From assembly GCA_030528285.1 (NCBI GenBank), contig JAUMZE010000001.1, positions 62,001-126,000 on the forward strand: 64,000 nucleotides of DNA, given 5' to 3'. Each line of letters begins with the position of its first letter. Positions within the stretch are counted from its first letter, which is position 1. The stretch is from Aerococcus sp. Its GTDB lineage: Bacteria > Bacillota > Bacilli > Lactobacillales > Aerococcaceae. The notes below the pieces were generated by a model. The model did not search any database. It saw only the letters and a program-made list of their open reading frames with translations, and was not told where the DNA came from. Shown piece by piece: positions 1-8,705 of this stretch. A program made the translations under genes and the position numbers.

Positions 1-177
1 AATCGGATTCAACGAGGAGGGATCCCCATCGATCGCATAGGTAAATGTCTCATTCGCCGGTGTGGTGGTCCCTGTTGCTGAGGATTGGCTCAACTTCTGC
101 TCCCAAACCAGTAAAAGCGCCAAGATCAAAACAATCACGCCACCACCGATCCAGATTTTATTCCATCTTCTCTTCAT
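1..177 (-). CDS. Peptide ABC transporter substrate-binding protein, N-terminus only (partial)
   Basis: I translated this by hand from the ATG at 177; the window edge cuts it after 59 codons. A short basic start (MKRRWNK) leads into one hydrophobic segment (about residues 8-24) and a Ser/Thr-rich linker. The mature part opens with TFTYAIDGDPSSLNPI, the usual opening of family-5 oligopeptide-binding proteins (OppA/DppA type). I see no lipobox cysteine after the hydrophobic stretch, so this copy may be anchored by an uncleaved N-terminal helix rather than as a lipoprotein. It lies directly downstream of a T-box leader, which suggests that peptide uptake responds to amino-acid starvation. The family call rests on a short segment. 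Confidence 0.7.
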   Translation of the reverse strand, partial: MKRRWNKIWIGGGVIVLILALLLVWEQKLSQSSATGTTTPANETFTYAIDGDPSSLNPI

Positions 178-293
178 AGTTCCTTCCTTCCTTCACTGAT
201 CCATGTTCATTAATGACCTTGATCCTAGTATCATTCAACATAGCCTCTGTGCCCAACAACCAGTATCGATCAATCCAACACGCCCATCTCCAA

Positions 294-338
294 TAAAAAA
301 AGTCCTTATCATTTTACGTAACATAAAATGATAAGGAC
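294..338 (-). terminator. T-box leader terminator hairpin
   Basis: A perfect 15-bp stem (302-316 with 324-338) and a 7-nt loop are followed on the minus strand by an uninterrupted U-run (294-301). It lies just after the conserved T-box sequence, so it is the terminator that uncharged tRNA binding should disrupt before the binding-protein gene. Confidence 0.85.
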
Positions 339-581
339 GAAATAATTCCGTGTTTCCACCTTACTTGTAGTGATTCCCCACTACCACTCAAAAGGGTCCA
401 TCTTGAACCCCTGTCCAGTAACGAGGACGAACCGATGATCCAGGCGTGAACCCGATCACAACTGCTCCGAGCGCAACTTCATTAATTTAGACATGCTCTC
501 TTTCCACCAAACTGAGATTCTCTATCATGCTACCTTAATTACTCTACTCTTCAACGCATTTTTATGATTGATTGATGACCA
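339..581 (-). promoter_or_regulatory. T-box riboswitch leader
   Basis: Read on the minus strand, this leader holds a structured 5' arm with a GGTGGAA element near 507-512, then the T-box core at 349-363 (AAGGTGGAAACACGG), then the terminator hairpin. This is the standard tRNA-sensing antitermination layout. The core departs slightly from the usual GGTGGNACCRCG (AAACACG). I could not assign the specifier codon reliably. The 116 nt between the terminator and the gene (178-293) contain nothing else I recognise apart from a GGAAGGAAGGAA ribosome-binding region. Confidence 0.82.
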
Positions 582-586
582 TGCTT

Positions 587-614
587 AGTATAGCACGCGA
601 AATTTCGCTGTCAA
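587..614 (-). promoter_or_regulatory. Promoter of the T-box leader
   Basis: On the minus strand there is TTGACA (609-614), a 16-nt spacer and TATACT (587-592), a near-consensus vegetative promoter pointing into the T-box leader. Confidence 0.75.
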
Positions 615-664
615 TAAATAAGTAGAATTTCTCATGAAAAGTTTTCATGCGCTCAATGTTCCTG

Positions 665-1441
665 CTACTCCGCGTCTCCTTCCTCTATTGAAGGCGTCTG
701 CCATTCCTGGAGCCAGTGTTTTTGCATATCGGTGAGTGGATAATCTCTCAACAGATCGGGACGGCGCTCATAGGTGCGTTTGAGGGCTTGCTTGTCCTTC
801 CAAGTAGCAATTTTTTGATGGTCCCCACTCAGGAGAATCTCTGGCACACCCATCCCGAGAAATTCACGCGGGCGGGTGTACTGCGGATACTCCAATAACC
901 CGGTCGAGAAGGATTCACTCTCGACCGATTCCTGGTTTCCCACAGCTTCATCGAGGAGACGGACGGTGCTGTCGATCACGCACATGGCTCCTAATTCGCC
1001 CCCCGTGAGAATGAAATCGCCGATAGAAATCTCATCGGTCACATACTCGCGGATCCGTTCATCGTAGCCTTCATAATGCCCGCAGAGAAAAATCAGATGC
1101 TCTTCCTGGCTGAGGGCTTCGGCTTTCTGCTGGGTGAAGGGCTCCCCGGCTGGATCCATCATAATGACCCGCGTATTTTGAGGGCGCTCACTGTGGTCAA
1201 CTGCCACTAATCGCTCATCCAAGGCTTTCAATTGGCGATATATGGGGCCCACCTGCAGCAACATCCCGGCACCTCCGCCAAACGGATAATCATCTACATG
1301 CCCGTGCTTATTTTCGGAGTACGCGCGAAAATCATGGACGTTGAGGGAGAGGAGCCCTTTCTCCTGCGCTTTGCCGATAATCGAGGTATTCATTGGCCCC
1401 ACAAACATTTCTGGGAACAAGCTCAAGACATCAATTTTCAT
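665..1441 (-). CDS. trmD: tRNA (guanine-N1)-methyltransferase TrmD
   Basis: This SPOUT-class enzyme methylates G37 of tRNAs with S-adenosylmethionine, which protects against +1 frameshifting. The 258-aa protein has the family hallmarks: the start [13 protein letters not shown], the knot segments [13 protein letters not shown] (about 117-130) and [20 protein letters not shown] (about 139-158), and a helical C-terminal domain ending in a short tail. It overlaps the end of rimM by 4 nt (ATGA), so the two are translationally coupled in the conserved rpsP-khpA-rimM-trmD order. Its length is at the upper end for the family. Confidence 0.97.
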   Translation of the reverse strand: MKIDVLSLFPEMFVGPMNTSIIGKAQEKGLLSLNVHDFRAYSENKHGHVDDYPFGGGAGMLLQVGPIYRQLKALDERLVAVDHSERPQNTRVIMMDPAGEPFTQQKAEALSQEEHLIFLCGHYEGYDERIREYVTDEISIGDFILTGGELGAMCVIDSTVRLLDEAVGNQESVESESFSTGLLEYPQYTRPREFLGMGVPEILLSGDHQKIATWKDKQALKRTYERRPDLLRDYPLTDMQKHWLQEWQTPSIEEGDAE

Positions 1442-1962
1442 TCATCCATCAGTCCTTCAATCAGTGCAATCGTGACCGTTTGACGAGTGAGGTCGACCTG
1501 TTTCACCACATCATGAATTACAGGAATGAGGAGTTCTTTCCCATTATCACTGCGTTTTAAAACCCAAACGTCATTAGATCCAAGTGAGAGAATGGAATCA
1601 ATCACACCTATTTTATTTCCCGATTCATCTTGTACTTGAAGGCCAATAATGTCATCGTAGTAATAGGTTTCTTGGCCTAATTGATCCTTGCGATTTTCTT
1701 CAGCGACTTGTAGGGTCATCCCTTTAAAGGGCTCTACCTGATTAATATCATCGAACCCTTTGAAATGAACAATCTCGAACTGCTTTTGACGACGGTGGCG
1801 ATCTACTTCCACTGTTTCCACTGGCCGGTTGCGATCAAAAATCGTCAACTGACTGCCCACCTTGAATCGTTCCTCGGGAAAATCAGTCTGACTCATTACC
1901 CGCACCTCTCCCTTGAGGCCCTGGGTATTCACGATCTTGCCTACTAAATAAAACTCACTCAT
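1438..1962 (-). CDS. rimM: Ribosome maturation factor RimM
   Basis: RimM binds S19 and assists maturation of the 30S head. The 174-aa protein has the N-terminal RimM beta-barrel ([15 protein letters not shown], about 8-22) and a C-terminal PRC-barrel starting near [15 protein letters not shown] (about 100-115). It is upstream of and coupled to trmD. About 120 nt of non-coding sequence separate it from khpA. Confidence 0.96.
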   Translation of the reverse strand: MSEFYLVGKIVNTQGLKGEVRVMSQTDFPEERFKVGSQLTIFDRNRPVETVEVDRHRRQKQFEIVHFKGFDDINQVEPFKGMTLQVAEENRKDQLGQETYYYDDIIGLQVQDESGNKIGVIDSILSLGSNDVWVLKRSDNGKELLIPVIHDVVKQVDLTRQTVTIALIEGLMDE

Positions 1963-2082
1963 GCCCCGCTCCTTTATCTATCTTTACTGGGTCTTGATAA
2001 GAAAAATAGGACAGCGCCCACAATCGACACTCCCCTATTCCTCTTTGTGGAAACGACGAGTAACCATCATTTCCATTAAAAT

Positions 2083-2328
2083 TTATTTGCCATCTTCGAC
2101 AATCAGCCGTACACGACGGTGACCTTCCACCCGCACACTGTACAAAATCGTCCGGATCGCATTCGCAATCCGACCGTTCTTGCCAATGACGCGTCCCACA
2201 TCACTCGGATCGAGATAGAGATGGTATTCTAAGAACTCATCGCCATCTTCTATCTGAATACGAATCGTTTCTGGATGGTTCACCAGTGGCTTCACGATCG
2301 ATAATAACAGATCTTCAATATTTGGCAT
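2083..2328 (-). CDS. khpA: KH-domain RNA-binding protein KhpA
   Basis: This 81-aa protein is one KH domain with the GxxG loop GKNG inside DVGRVIGKNGRIANAIRTIL. In Firmicutes, KhpA pairs with KhpB/Jag and binds many RNAs, affecting division and cell length. I place the start at ATG 2328 because AGGTG (2336-2340) is well spaced upstream; an in-frame GTG at 2337 would overlap that site. It follows rpsP by a few bases, as in related genomes. Confidence 0.93.
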   Translation of the reverse strand: MPNIEDLLLSIVKPLVNHPETIRIQIEDGDEFLEYHLYLDPSDVGRVIGKNGRIANAIRTILYSVRVEGHRRVRLIVEDGK

Positions 2329-2340
2329 GGATGTCACCTA

Positions 2341-2616
2341 TTACTTATCGGATAATTTCCATTCGTGTAATTGTTTCATTACTCCATGTTTAGAAAGAAT
2401 ATCACGAACGGTGTCAGTTGGTTGAGCACCTTTCTTCAACCATTCGAGTGCTAATTCTTCGTTTAATTCAACGGTTTCTGGATCGGTTGTTGGGTTGTAG
2501 GTCCCTACTTTTTCGATGATACGACCATCACGTGGAGAACGCGCATCTGCTGCTACAATCCGGTAGAATGGATTACGTTTAGAACCCATACGCTTAAGAC
2601 GTAATTTAACTGCCAT
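2341..2616 (-). CDS. rpsP: 30S ribosomal protein S16
   Basis: This is a 91-aa full-length S16 ([21 protein letters not shown] at the start; [14 protein letters not shown] in the middle). It is the first gene of the rpsP-khpA-rimM-trmD operon. The ffh gene that often precedes rpsP in Firmicutes is absent here; a transporter remnant lies upstream instead. Confidence 0.98.
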   Translation of the reverse strand: MAVKLRLKRMGSKRNPFYRIVAADARSPRDGRIIEKVGTYNPTTDPETVELNEELALEWLKKGAQPTDTVRDILSKHGVMKQLHEWKLSDK

Positions 2617-2750
2617 AATTTATATTTCCTCCTTGATTCGATGTTCCATGAGCACCATCATTTGGCACTCACCATCTAACTGATTACAGTGTCTAAGGAT
2701 AACAGGAAATCATCCAGGTGTAAAGGATAAATTCTTTACACCCTTAATTT

Positions 2751-3176
2751 TCAAGCCAGCCAATGTGCTTTGAGCGTGTAAATCAGCATCAACATTGCAC
2801 TAACAGCCCAGGAAAGTGGATAGATCATAAATACGGTGGGAATGCTATGAAATTGTGGCAACACCGCCTGGAGCCAGAGAATAGGGAACACGCACATTCC
2901 CGCCAACATAATGATCATCGGCGGCACCGTGCGACCCGTACCTCTCACCGCGCCCGCCAATGCATGGAGAATACCTAAAATAAAGTAGAACGGACAGAAA
3001 TATTGCATTGCCAATGCTCCGACACGAATCACATTGGGATCACTGGTGAACAGACTCATCACGGATTCGGCATTCAGTAACAGAATCGCCCCAATCGAAA
3101 GCGTATAAATCAACACCATCGCCAGGGTGACCCACATTCCGATGTCCAGCTCGATCTTATTTGGAAACGACATCAA
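2751..3176 (-). pseudogene. MATE-family efflux transporter, C-terminal remnant
   Basis: The 141-aa reading frame matches only the last third of a MATE multidrug/Na+ antiporter: a helix, then FTSDPNVIRVGALAMQYFCPFYFILGI, GAVRGTGRTVPPM and the closing helices with YPLSWAVSA. Full proteins have about 450 aa and 12 membrane helices. No upstream part is visible on either strand between 3177 and 3365. I call it a truncated, probably non-functional remnant. Confidence 0.8.
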
Positions 3177-3293
3177 CCTTTTCCCATGCTACTCAAGCCT
3201 TTCTCACTCGCATCAAGCAACACCAAAAATAAGTCCGATTGCCTGTTGATGGCTCAATAATCCCCCCTTATATATCGCTAATAGCACACAAAA

Positions 3294-3350
3294 ACGCTCG
3301 ATCCTTTAAGCGAGCGATTGTCAAAAAACTCGCTTAAATAGGTCGAGTGT
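3294..3350. terminator. Bidirectional intrinsic terminator
   Basis: A long imperfect hairpin (ACGCTCGA...TAAGCGAG paired with CTCGCTTA...TCGAGTGT) has A's on its left flank and T's on its right flank. It would end the leftward floA operon (last stop at 3366). Confidence 0.8.
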
Positions 3351-3365
3351 TTTTAATAGATGATC

Positions 3366-3932
3366 TTAATATTTGTGTTCCAATAATGTCGCCAGTTTTA
3401 CACCAGCACGCAGGGTGTCTTGGGAGAGTGACTCCCGCTCATGATCTGGATTGAGGCGTTCCACTTCTAATGGCGGATGCACCTCCATATCCGCGAAAGT
3501 CTTCGCTAACTCATCATCCAAATAATTATTGAAGGCAGCTGTATGATCCTTGTCATTAGAAGCCTCTCCCTGCTCACGCTTTTTAGTCGCAACATCCGAA
3601 CGCCCATTTTTTGCGGGGCGTGGCTTTTTGTTCCGCTGGTTTTCAAACTGGGCCTGCTGAGCTGCATATTGTTGCGGCTGATTTTTCTTGGGGGTATTAA
3701 GAGGGAGCCGAGTTTTGGCGGAGGATTTTGAAGTCGCTGCAGGAGACTTTGCCTGCTCCTTCTCCTCTTCTTCTCGCTTGGCTTCCTCAATGCCTTCCTT
3801 CACTGCCCCCAGAACTTCTTTCCACAATGCACTAAAACTCATCTGAACGTGCTTCGGTGGCCGTTTCATTTTGGGCTTTGGGGATTGTTGGTCGTCTTTT
3901 CTTGGTTCTCGCTTAGTCCTCATCCGACTCAC
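3366..3932 (-). CDS. Uncharacterised third protein of the floA operon
   Basis: I do not recognise this 188-aa protein by domain. Residues 1-30 are very basic. Residues 30-60 form a probable amphipathic/coiled segment ([27 protein letters not shown]). A Q/N/K-rich, low-complexity middle (60-125) follows, and then an acidic, more ordered tail ending in [15 protein letters not shown]. It overlaps the end of floA by 20 nt and precedes the operon terminator. A similar small hypothetical gene often follows floA in Firmicutes, so a membrane-microdomain role is plausible but inferred from position only. The start could also be the second Met. Confidence 0.75.
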   Translation of the reverse strand: MSRMRTKREPRKDDQQSPKPKMKRPPKHVQMSFSALWKEVLGAVKEGIEEAKREEEEKEQAKSPAATSKSSAKTRLPLNTPKKNQPQQYAAQQAQFENQRNKKPRPAKNGRSDVATKKREQGEASNDKDHTAAFNNYLDDELAKTFADMEVHPPLEVERLNPDHERESLSQDTLRAGVKLATLLEHKY

Positions 3933-4896
3933 GCGCCTTCGTATCGCCGCTGAAAGAACGACGCATGGACGTATCAGCCTTCACATTGTCCAGCCGATAA
4001 TAATCCATCACACCAAGATTGCCACTGCGCAAGGCTTCGGCGAGAGCTTGTGGCACTTCGGACTGGGCTTCCACCACTTTGGCACGCATTTCCTGGGTCT
4101 TGGCCACATTTTCTTGTTCTTCTGCCACCGCGGTTGCACGCCGCTCTTCTGCTTTGGCTTGGGCAATGCGCTTGTCGGCTTCTGCTTGTTCTGCCTGCAA
4201 TTTCGCCCCGATATTTCGTCCGACATCAACGTCCGCAATATCAATGGAGAGAATTTCATAGGCTGTTCCGGAGTCGAGCCCCTTCTTCAAAATGGTCTGT
4301 GAGATTGCATCTGGATTTTCCAAAACGGCAGAGTGATCAATCGAACTCCCGATTGTTGTAACGATCCCCTCGCCGACACGAGCGATGATCGTTTCTTCAC
4401 CGGCCCCACCGACCAAGCGTTCAATGTTGGCACGGACGGTCACTTTGGCTTTGACGCGAAGTTCAATCCCGTTACGAGCCACCGCCGCAATCACTGGGGT
4501 TTCGATAACTTTCGGGGTAACAGATACCTGCACCGCTTCGAACACGTCACGGCCGGCCAAGTCAATCGCCGCTGCCCGTTTGAACTCGAGATCGATATTC
4601 GCGCGCTGGGCCGCAATCAAGGCATCGACAACGGAATCGATATCCCCACCTGCAAGATAATGCGCTTCTAACTCATCAATTTCTAGTGTGAGTCCGGCTT
4701 TGGTGGCTTTAATCATCGGACGGATAATGCGCCCGGGATTCACTCGCCGCAGCCGCATCCCGATGAGCGTCCCGATCCCAACCGAGACCCCGGAGAAGTA
4801 CGCCGTAACCCACAGTCCGAGCGGTACGAAACTCAAAAAGAGTATGATCAGGACAATAATAATAATCGGTATGATAAAACTCTCTAACATTTCCAT
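3913..4896 (-). CDS. floA: Flotillin-like protein FloA
   Basis: This is a 327-aa bacterial flotillin. It has an N-terminal membrane hairpin (about 5-45), an SPFH/band-7-like region ([15 protein letters not shown] to [15 protein letters not shown]), and a long Ala/Glu-rich coiled coil (about 230-300) that drives oligomerisation. Flotillins scaffold functional membrane microdomains and affect membrane fluidity and secretion. It sits 3 nt downstream of the NfeD-like gene, the normal floA partner. Confidence 0.95.
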   Translation of the reverse strand: MEMLESFIIPIIIIVLIILFLSFVPLGLWVTAYFSGVSVGIGTLIGMRLRRVNPGRIIRPMIKATKAGLTLEIDELEAHYLAGGDIDSVVDALIAAQRANIDLEFKRAAAIDLAGRDVFEAVQVSVTPKVIETPVIAAVARNGIELRVKAKVTVRANIERLVGGAGEETIIARVGEGIVTTIGSSIDHSAVLENPDAISQTILKKGLDSGTAYEILSIDIADVDVGRNIGAKLQAEQAEADKRIAQAKAEERRATAVAEEQENVAKTQEMRAKVVEAQSEVPQALAEALRSGNLGVMDYYRLDNVKADTSMRRSFSGDTKARESDED

Positions 4897-4899
4897 GGG

Positions 4900-5526
4900 T
4901 TATTCCCCCTTTTCTTTGACTATGTTTGAGGATTTTGGACGCACCATCCATTCCTGCGTTTGCTGGTTGATAATCTCAACAACCTCCCCCGCTGGAATAT
5001 AACTCGTTTCTGAACGTGCATCCACCACTTGCCCGGTCTCTAAACGAATCTGCCCCACCGGATGAAGGGGCGTGATCGTGGTCGCTGTCAGTGTAGTGGG
5101 TGCTTTCGGTTCTTGCGGGAAGGAGACGCGTTCGGGGTGGTTTGCAGTATTCAAGACAAGCCGCTTTGTCAATGGCAAGTGGTACCCGAGTTTGGTTAAG
5201 ACATAGGCACTGACTGCACCGACAATCAGTCCCATCGTCCCATCAATGAATGCTTCCTGCCATGTGCCATTTGACAAATAGAAACTGCCGTACATACTGA
5301 GTGCACCAATCACCCCGAGCACACCAAATGTCGGTAGCAAAAGTTCTGCAATCATCAGCAAGACGCCGAATGCGAACAGCCCCATAATGAGCCACCCACC
5401 TGCATTCAACAGCAAAAAGTACGTTACAAAGCAGCCGATCGACACCGCGCCAAATGGAATCGACCCTTTTGTCATGAGTGCAATCAATAAACTTACCACA
5501 CCCAACATCAAGACGATAAATGCCAT
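4900..5526 (-). CDS. Short NfeD-family membrane protein (YqeZ-like)
   Basis: This 208-aa protein begins with four to five membrane helices (about 1-125, including GVLGVIGALSMYGSF). It ends with a small beta-barrel/OB domain (HPVGQIRLETGQVVDARSE, about 152-195). It lacks the N-terminal ClpP-like protease half of long NfeD proteins. NfeD proteins work with the flotillin encoded just downstream. It is the first gene of the operon. Confidence 0.88.
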   Translation of the reverse strand: MAFIVLMLGVVSLLIALMTKGSIPFGAVSIGCFVTYFLLLNAGGWLIMGLFAFGVLLMIAELLLPTFGVLGVIGALSMYGSFYLSNGTWQEAFIDGTMGLIVGAVSAYVLTKLGYHLPLTKRLVLNTANHPERVSFPQEPKAPTTLTATTITPLHPVGQIRLETGQVVDARSETSYIPAGEVVEIINQQTQEWMVRPKSSNIVKEKGE

Positions 5527-5641
5527 ACCACTCCCCTCACTTTCCTTGGATCTATTTTAACATATTTCAAAAAGATGAGGATGGAAGTGGTTGCAAAAAA
5601 TCTTCAGGCCCCATCACAAACGCTCTAGTGAATCATCGCTA

Positions 5642-6625
5642 TCACGAAAACTTAGCTGGCACGACCGTTACCTTTTGATCGGAACCCGATTTTCCATTTA
5701 ATAGATCGACCATGATTTCACCGGCACTGGCTCCTAATAAGAACGGACTTTGTGAGATCAATTTGAGTTTAGGCTCAATGCGACGAGCCATGCCTGTATC
5801 CGCAAAGGCCGTAGCGGTGGTTTTAACATTATCGATATAGCCTTCCGAAACAAGACTAGGGATGAACTCCAATAGCCAGCGTTCCTTCAGTGAAATAATC
5901 ACGGTGCGTTCGGTGGTCTTCGTCAGTAATTCGATTAATTGCTGCTTTACCTGTTTGTGATTGTAGGATGTCTCAGAAACCTCCAGCACATCCACATTCT
6001 TAGCTGCTACTTGAACGCCACGATAACGTTCACGTCGAGTCGTCGCTGCTGCTAACTCAGAGGTCAACACAATAAAATGCGTGTAGCCTTGACTGAGATA
6101 GTACTCCGTGGCTTCTTTTGTGATTTCATAGTTATTCGTGAGCACCTGTGGCCAGGGGGATTGCGGAGTCTCGCGGTCAATAATCACAATCGGTAAATCG
6201 CGACTAACCAGCGATTGAATCTCAGACACACTGCTGAATGGTTGAATCAATAAACCATCAAATCCATGCGCATTGACAGCTTCCATTAAATGCTGCTCAC
6301 GGTCAATATCCGAGTCTGCATCAAACATCGTAGCGACATAGCCGTGCGCCTCCAAAATCGAACTGACACCTTTAAACACCTCTGAAGAAAAGTAATCATC
6401 CGTATTCGCCACAATCAAAGCTACCAGCTGACTGGATTTCGTCACCATCTGTCTAGCAGCGGCATTCGGGACGTAATTCAATTTTTCGATGGCCAGTTTC
6501 ACACGCTCGGCCGTAGCTTTTGACATGCGATTGAGATTGCCATTGAGATAACGTGAAACAGTTGCGATGGAAACATTGGCGAGTGCTGCAACATCTTTAA
6601 TGTTGGCTGATGGAGTCTTGTGCAT
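5642..6625 (-). CDS. LacI-family transcriptional regulator, probable regulator of the adjacent sugar-acid operon
   Basis: The 327-aa protein has an N-terminal LacI helix-turn-helix (NIKDVAALANVSIATVSRYLNGN, residues about 8-30), the hinge LNYVPNAAARQM, and a periplasmic-binding-like effector domain. It resembles KdgR-type regulators of 2-keto-3-deoxygluconate metabolism. I use ATG 6625 because the frame start at 6673 has no ribosome-binding site, while AAGGAAG lies upstream of 6625. It is separated by a hairpin from eda and encoded in the same direction. Two LacI-type palindromes lie upstream of the operon (12,154 and 12,251), which makes autonomous control of that operon likely. Confidence 0.88.
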   Translation of the reverse strand: MHKTPSANIKDVAALANVSIATVSRYLNGNLNRMSKATAERVKLAIEKLNYVPNAAARQMVTKSSQLVALIVANTDDYFSSEVFKGVSSILEAHGYVATMFDADSDIDREQHLMEAVNAHGFDGLLIQPFSSVSEIQSLVSRDLPIVIIDRETPQSPWPQVLTNNYEITKEATEYYLSQGYTHFIVLTSELAAATTRRERYRGVQVAAKNVDVLEVSETSYNHKQVKQQLIELLTKTTERTVIISLKERWLLEFIPSLVSEGYIDNVKTTATAFADTGMARRIEPKLKLISQSPFLLGASAGEIMVDLLNGKSGSDQKVTVVPAKFS

Positions 6626-6800
6626 CTTAACTAACTCTTCCTTGCTTTGTAATTTGTAAATTGCACATAGCAAGAGGAAAATGACGCTATCCGTCCCTCT
6701 CCTATATGCTCATTGCTTGCAGTATAACACGCCTCCTGAATGATGCGCACTCAGAAGCTGTCACTCCTCCCATTTTCCATTACAAAATAAAAAGTACGTT

Positions 6801-6837
6801 AGCGATAGTGGAAATCAGAGAAATCCTTCCTATCGCT
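6801..6837 (-). terminator. Probable terminator of the sugar-acid operon
   Basis: An inverted repeat AGCGATAG...CTATCGCT with an inner GGA/TCC pair lies after the eda stop. On the minus strand it is followed by a T-rich but interrupted tract. Confidence 0.5.
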
Positions 6838-6860
6838 TACATACTACGATGGGGCTTTGC

Positions 6861-7514
6861 TTAGTTTTGGGATTTGATTTGGGTAATGACCGCTCGATAT
6901 TGTTTCGCGCGCGCCGTCACACTAGCGAAATCCCCCCGTTTGGCTGCCCCCGTTAAATCACTGCCAGCGCCTAGTACCACAGCCCCTTTTTCGAACCACT
7001 CCTTGAGATTGTCCAAATGAACGCCACCGGTAATCATCAGGTTTGCCTGTGGGAATGGCCCATGAATGGCTGTGATTGCCTGTTGTCCGATGACAGAGCC
7101 AGGGAACAATTTAATGAGATCTGCGCCATATGTCAGTGCTGATTGGATCTCATTGGGAGTCATGCATCCAGGCGAATAAGGAACGGCATATAGATTACAT
7201 AACTTCGCCACCTCTTGATTAAAAGCAGCACTTACAATGAACTCTGCACCAGCAATCATGGCGATTCTAGCCGTAGCTGTATCCAAAACCGTCCCCGCTC
7301 CGATCACCACTTCTGGATCAGCTTGATATTGCTCTTTCAACTCAGCGATGATTTCATCTGCATGTGGGGCGGTAAAAGTCACTTCGATTGCTTTAATTCC
7401 CCCGTTGATACAGGCTTGGGCGGCTTTATAGGCGGTCATTTTTGTTTCGCCGCGAATAACGGCGACAACGCCGGCATGAATCACTTTATTTAAGGTTTCA
7501 AGTTTTTGTAACAT
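6861..7514 (-). CDS. eda: 2-dehydro-3-deoxyphosphogluconate (KDPG) aldolase
   Basis: This 217-aa class I aldolase of the KDPG/KHG family cleaves KDPG to pyruvate and glyceraldehyde-3-phosphate. Landmarks are VVAVIRGETKMTAYKAA, the catalytic-Glu strand IEVTFTAPHADE, IGAGTVLD, PGCMTPNEI, and the Schiff-base lysine region LIKLFPGSVIG, followed by TGGVHLDNL. It is the last gene of a seven-gene operon and works with the KDG kinase at 8,702. Confidence 0.93.
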   Translation of the reverse strand: MLQKLETLNKVIHAGVVAVIRGETKMTAYKAAQACINGGIKAIEVTFTAPHADEIIAELKEQYQADPEVVIGAGTVLDTATARIAMIAGAEFIVSAAFNQEVAKLCNLYAVPYSPGCMTPNEIQSALTYGADLIKLFPGSVIGQQAITAIHGPFPQANLMITGGVHLDNLKEWFEKGAVVLGAGSDLTGAAKRGDFASVTARAKQYRAVITQIKSQN

Positions 7515-7542
7515 ATTGTGTGCGCCTCCAACGCCAGAAAAA

Positions 7543-8085
7543 CTACTCTAAGTTACTATGCTCCGCCTTCGCTGACGCATTAGAGACATGATCCCGTTGA
7601 CTAAGCATGAGGCAGAGAACATCTAATGTGATATGAACACTCTGATCGAACAAGGTACTCAATAGCTGGATGGATTGCACACCGTCGCCACCCTTCGTCG
7701 CTCCAGGCACCACGATCGTCGCATCTCCCACTTCTGCTAGTGGGGAGTGGGCATTACTCGTCACAGCGATCACTTTGACACCTGCTTGTTTTGCTTTTTC
7801 GGTCGGCTCTAGTACACTGCCTGTTTTGCCGGACCCAGACACAGATACAAGGACGTCCCCCGACTGGATGGATGGTGAGATCGTTTCCCCAATCACATAG
7901 ACCGTATATCCGATATGCATTAGGCGCATCGCAAAACTCTTTGCCATTAATCCCGAGCGACCCGCACCCAGCACAAAGATCCGTTTATCCTTTTGAATGA
8001 GCGCCTCCGCTTCAGATAGTTCTTCCGTGTTGACCATACCCATGACCGTATTAATTTCTTTGACTACCTCATCTATCAGACTCAT
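7543..8085 (-). CDS. hxlB: SIS-domain 6-phospho-3-hexuloisomerase-like protein
   Basis: The 180-aa protein is one SIS sugar-isomerase domain: IFVLGAGRSGLMAKSFAMRLMHIG (about 35-58), then VSVSGSGKTGSV and VIAVTSNAHSPLAE. This matches 6-phospho-3-hexuloisomerase (HxlB/PHI), which interconverts D-arabino-3-hexulose-6-phosphate and fructose-6-phosphate. It overlaps the upstream hexulose-phosphate synthase-like gene by 4 nt, the usual HPS-PHI pairing. Its placement in a KDG/KDPG operon suggests a role in sugar-acid or pentose-phosphate salvage rather than formaldehyde fixation. Confidence 0.85.
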   Translation of the reverse strand: MSLIDEVVKEINTVMGMVNTEELSEAEALIQKDKRIFVLGAGRSGLMAKSFAMRLMHIGYTVYVIGETISPSIQSGDVLVSVSGSGKTGSVLEPTEKAKQAGVKVIAVTSNAHSPLAEVGDATIVVPGATKGGDGVQSIQLLSTLFDQSVHITLDVLCLMLSQRDHVSNASAKAEHSNLE

Positions 8086-8705
8086 TTTAATACCTCCATA
8101 AATTGCTTGGCTGTTGCGACAGGATCATCCGTACCAATAATTTTTCCGCCTACAATCACCGTTTCTACAATGCCTTGTTGCCTGAGCTTCCTCACTTGCT
8201 CAAGATCGATGCCACCCGCAACGGCGACCCGTTTCACCTGAGGAAAGTCCTGATGAAATTGGGCAACAGTATCTACCGCATCAAAATCCCCACCGGCATC
8301 CTTAGAGTGATGCAATCCAAATATCGCATGCTCAAATACCGTTAAGCGGTCAATTTGCTCCTGAGTCGCTTCGAGGAGATCAATCAAGACATCCTTGTTC
8401 AGTTCTTCGCTCACCGCATACACTTGTTGGATAGTTTCATAGGAGGAAGCCGCCATCACAGTGAGAATCGCTGCTTCTGTTGTATACCCCTGTTTAAATT
8501 CGTAGGTGCCTTCATCATTCGTTTTAAGGTCGATCAGCCACTCTGCATGCTTTAAGTGGAGAGAGTACTCCCGCAATGTGATTAAACCGTAATCTTTCAC
8601 GAGGGAGGTACCAAACTCGATAATATCGACGAAGGGATCTAATTGATGGGCTAACTCGATCGCTCTATCCAGTGACACGCGATCAATCGCTACCTGTAAT
8701 TTCAT
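8082..8705 (-). CDS. hxlA: 3-hexulose-6-phosphate synthase / 3-keto-L-gulonate-6-phosphate decarboxylase family protein
   Basis: This 207-aa protein belongs to the orotidine-5'-phosphate-decarboxylase suprafamily. It has MKLQVAIDRVSLDRAIELA, VDIIEFGTSLVKDYG, the metal/catalytic DxKxxD motif as DLKTND, DVLIDLLEA, VAVAGGIDLEQV and VIVGGKIIGTDDP. The DxKxxD residues are intact, but the sequence after them (EGTYEFKQGYTTEAA) and the absent HxGxD segment differ from textbook HPS. The exact substrate is therefore open between hexulose-phosphate synthase and keto-gulonate-phosphate decarboxylase activity. It is coupled by 4-nt overlaps to both neighbours. Confidence 0.8.
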   Translation of the reverse strand: MKLQVAIDRVSLDRAIELAHQLDPFVDIIEFGTSLVKDYGLITLREYSLHLKHAEWLIDLKTNDEGTYEFKQGYTTEAAILTVMAASSYETIQQVYAVSEELNKDVLIDLLEATQEQIDRLTVFEHAIFGLHHSKDAGGDFDAVDTVAQFHQDFPQVKRVAVAGGIDLEQVRKLRQQGIVETVIVGGKIIGTDDPVATAKQFMEVLK

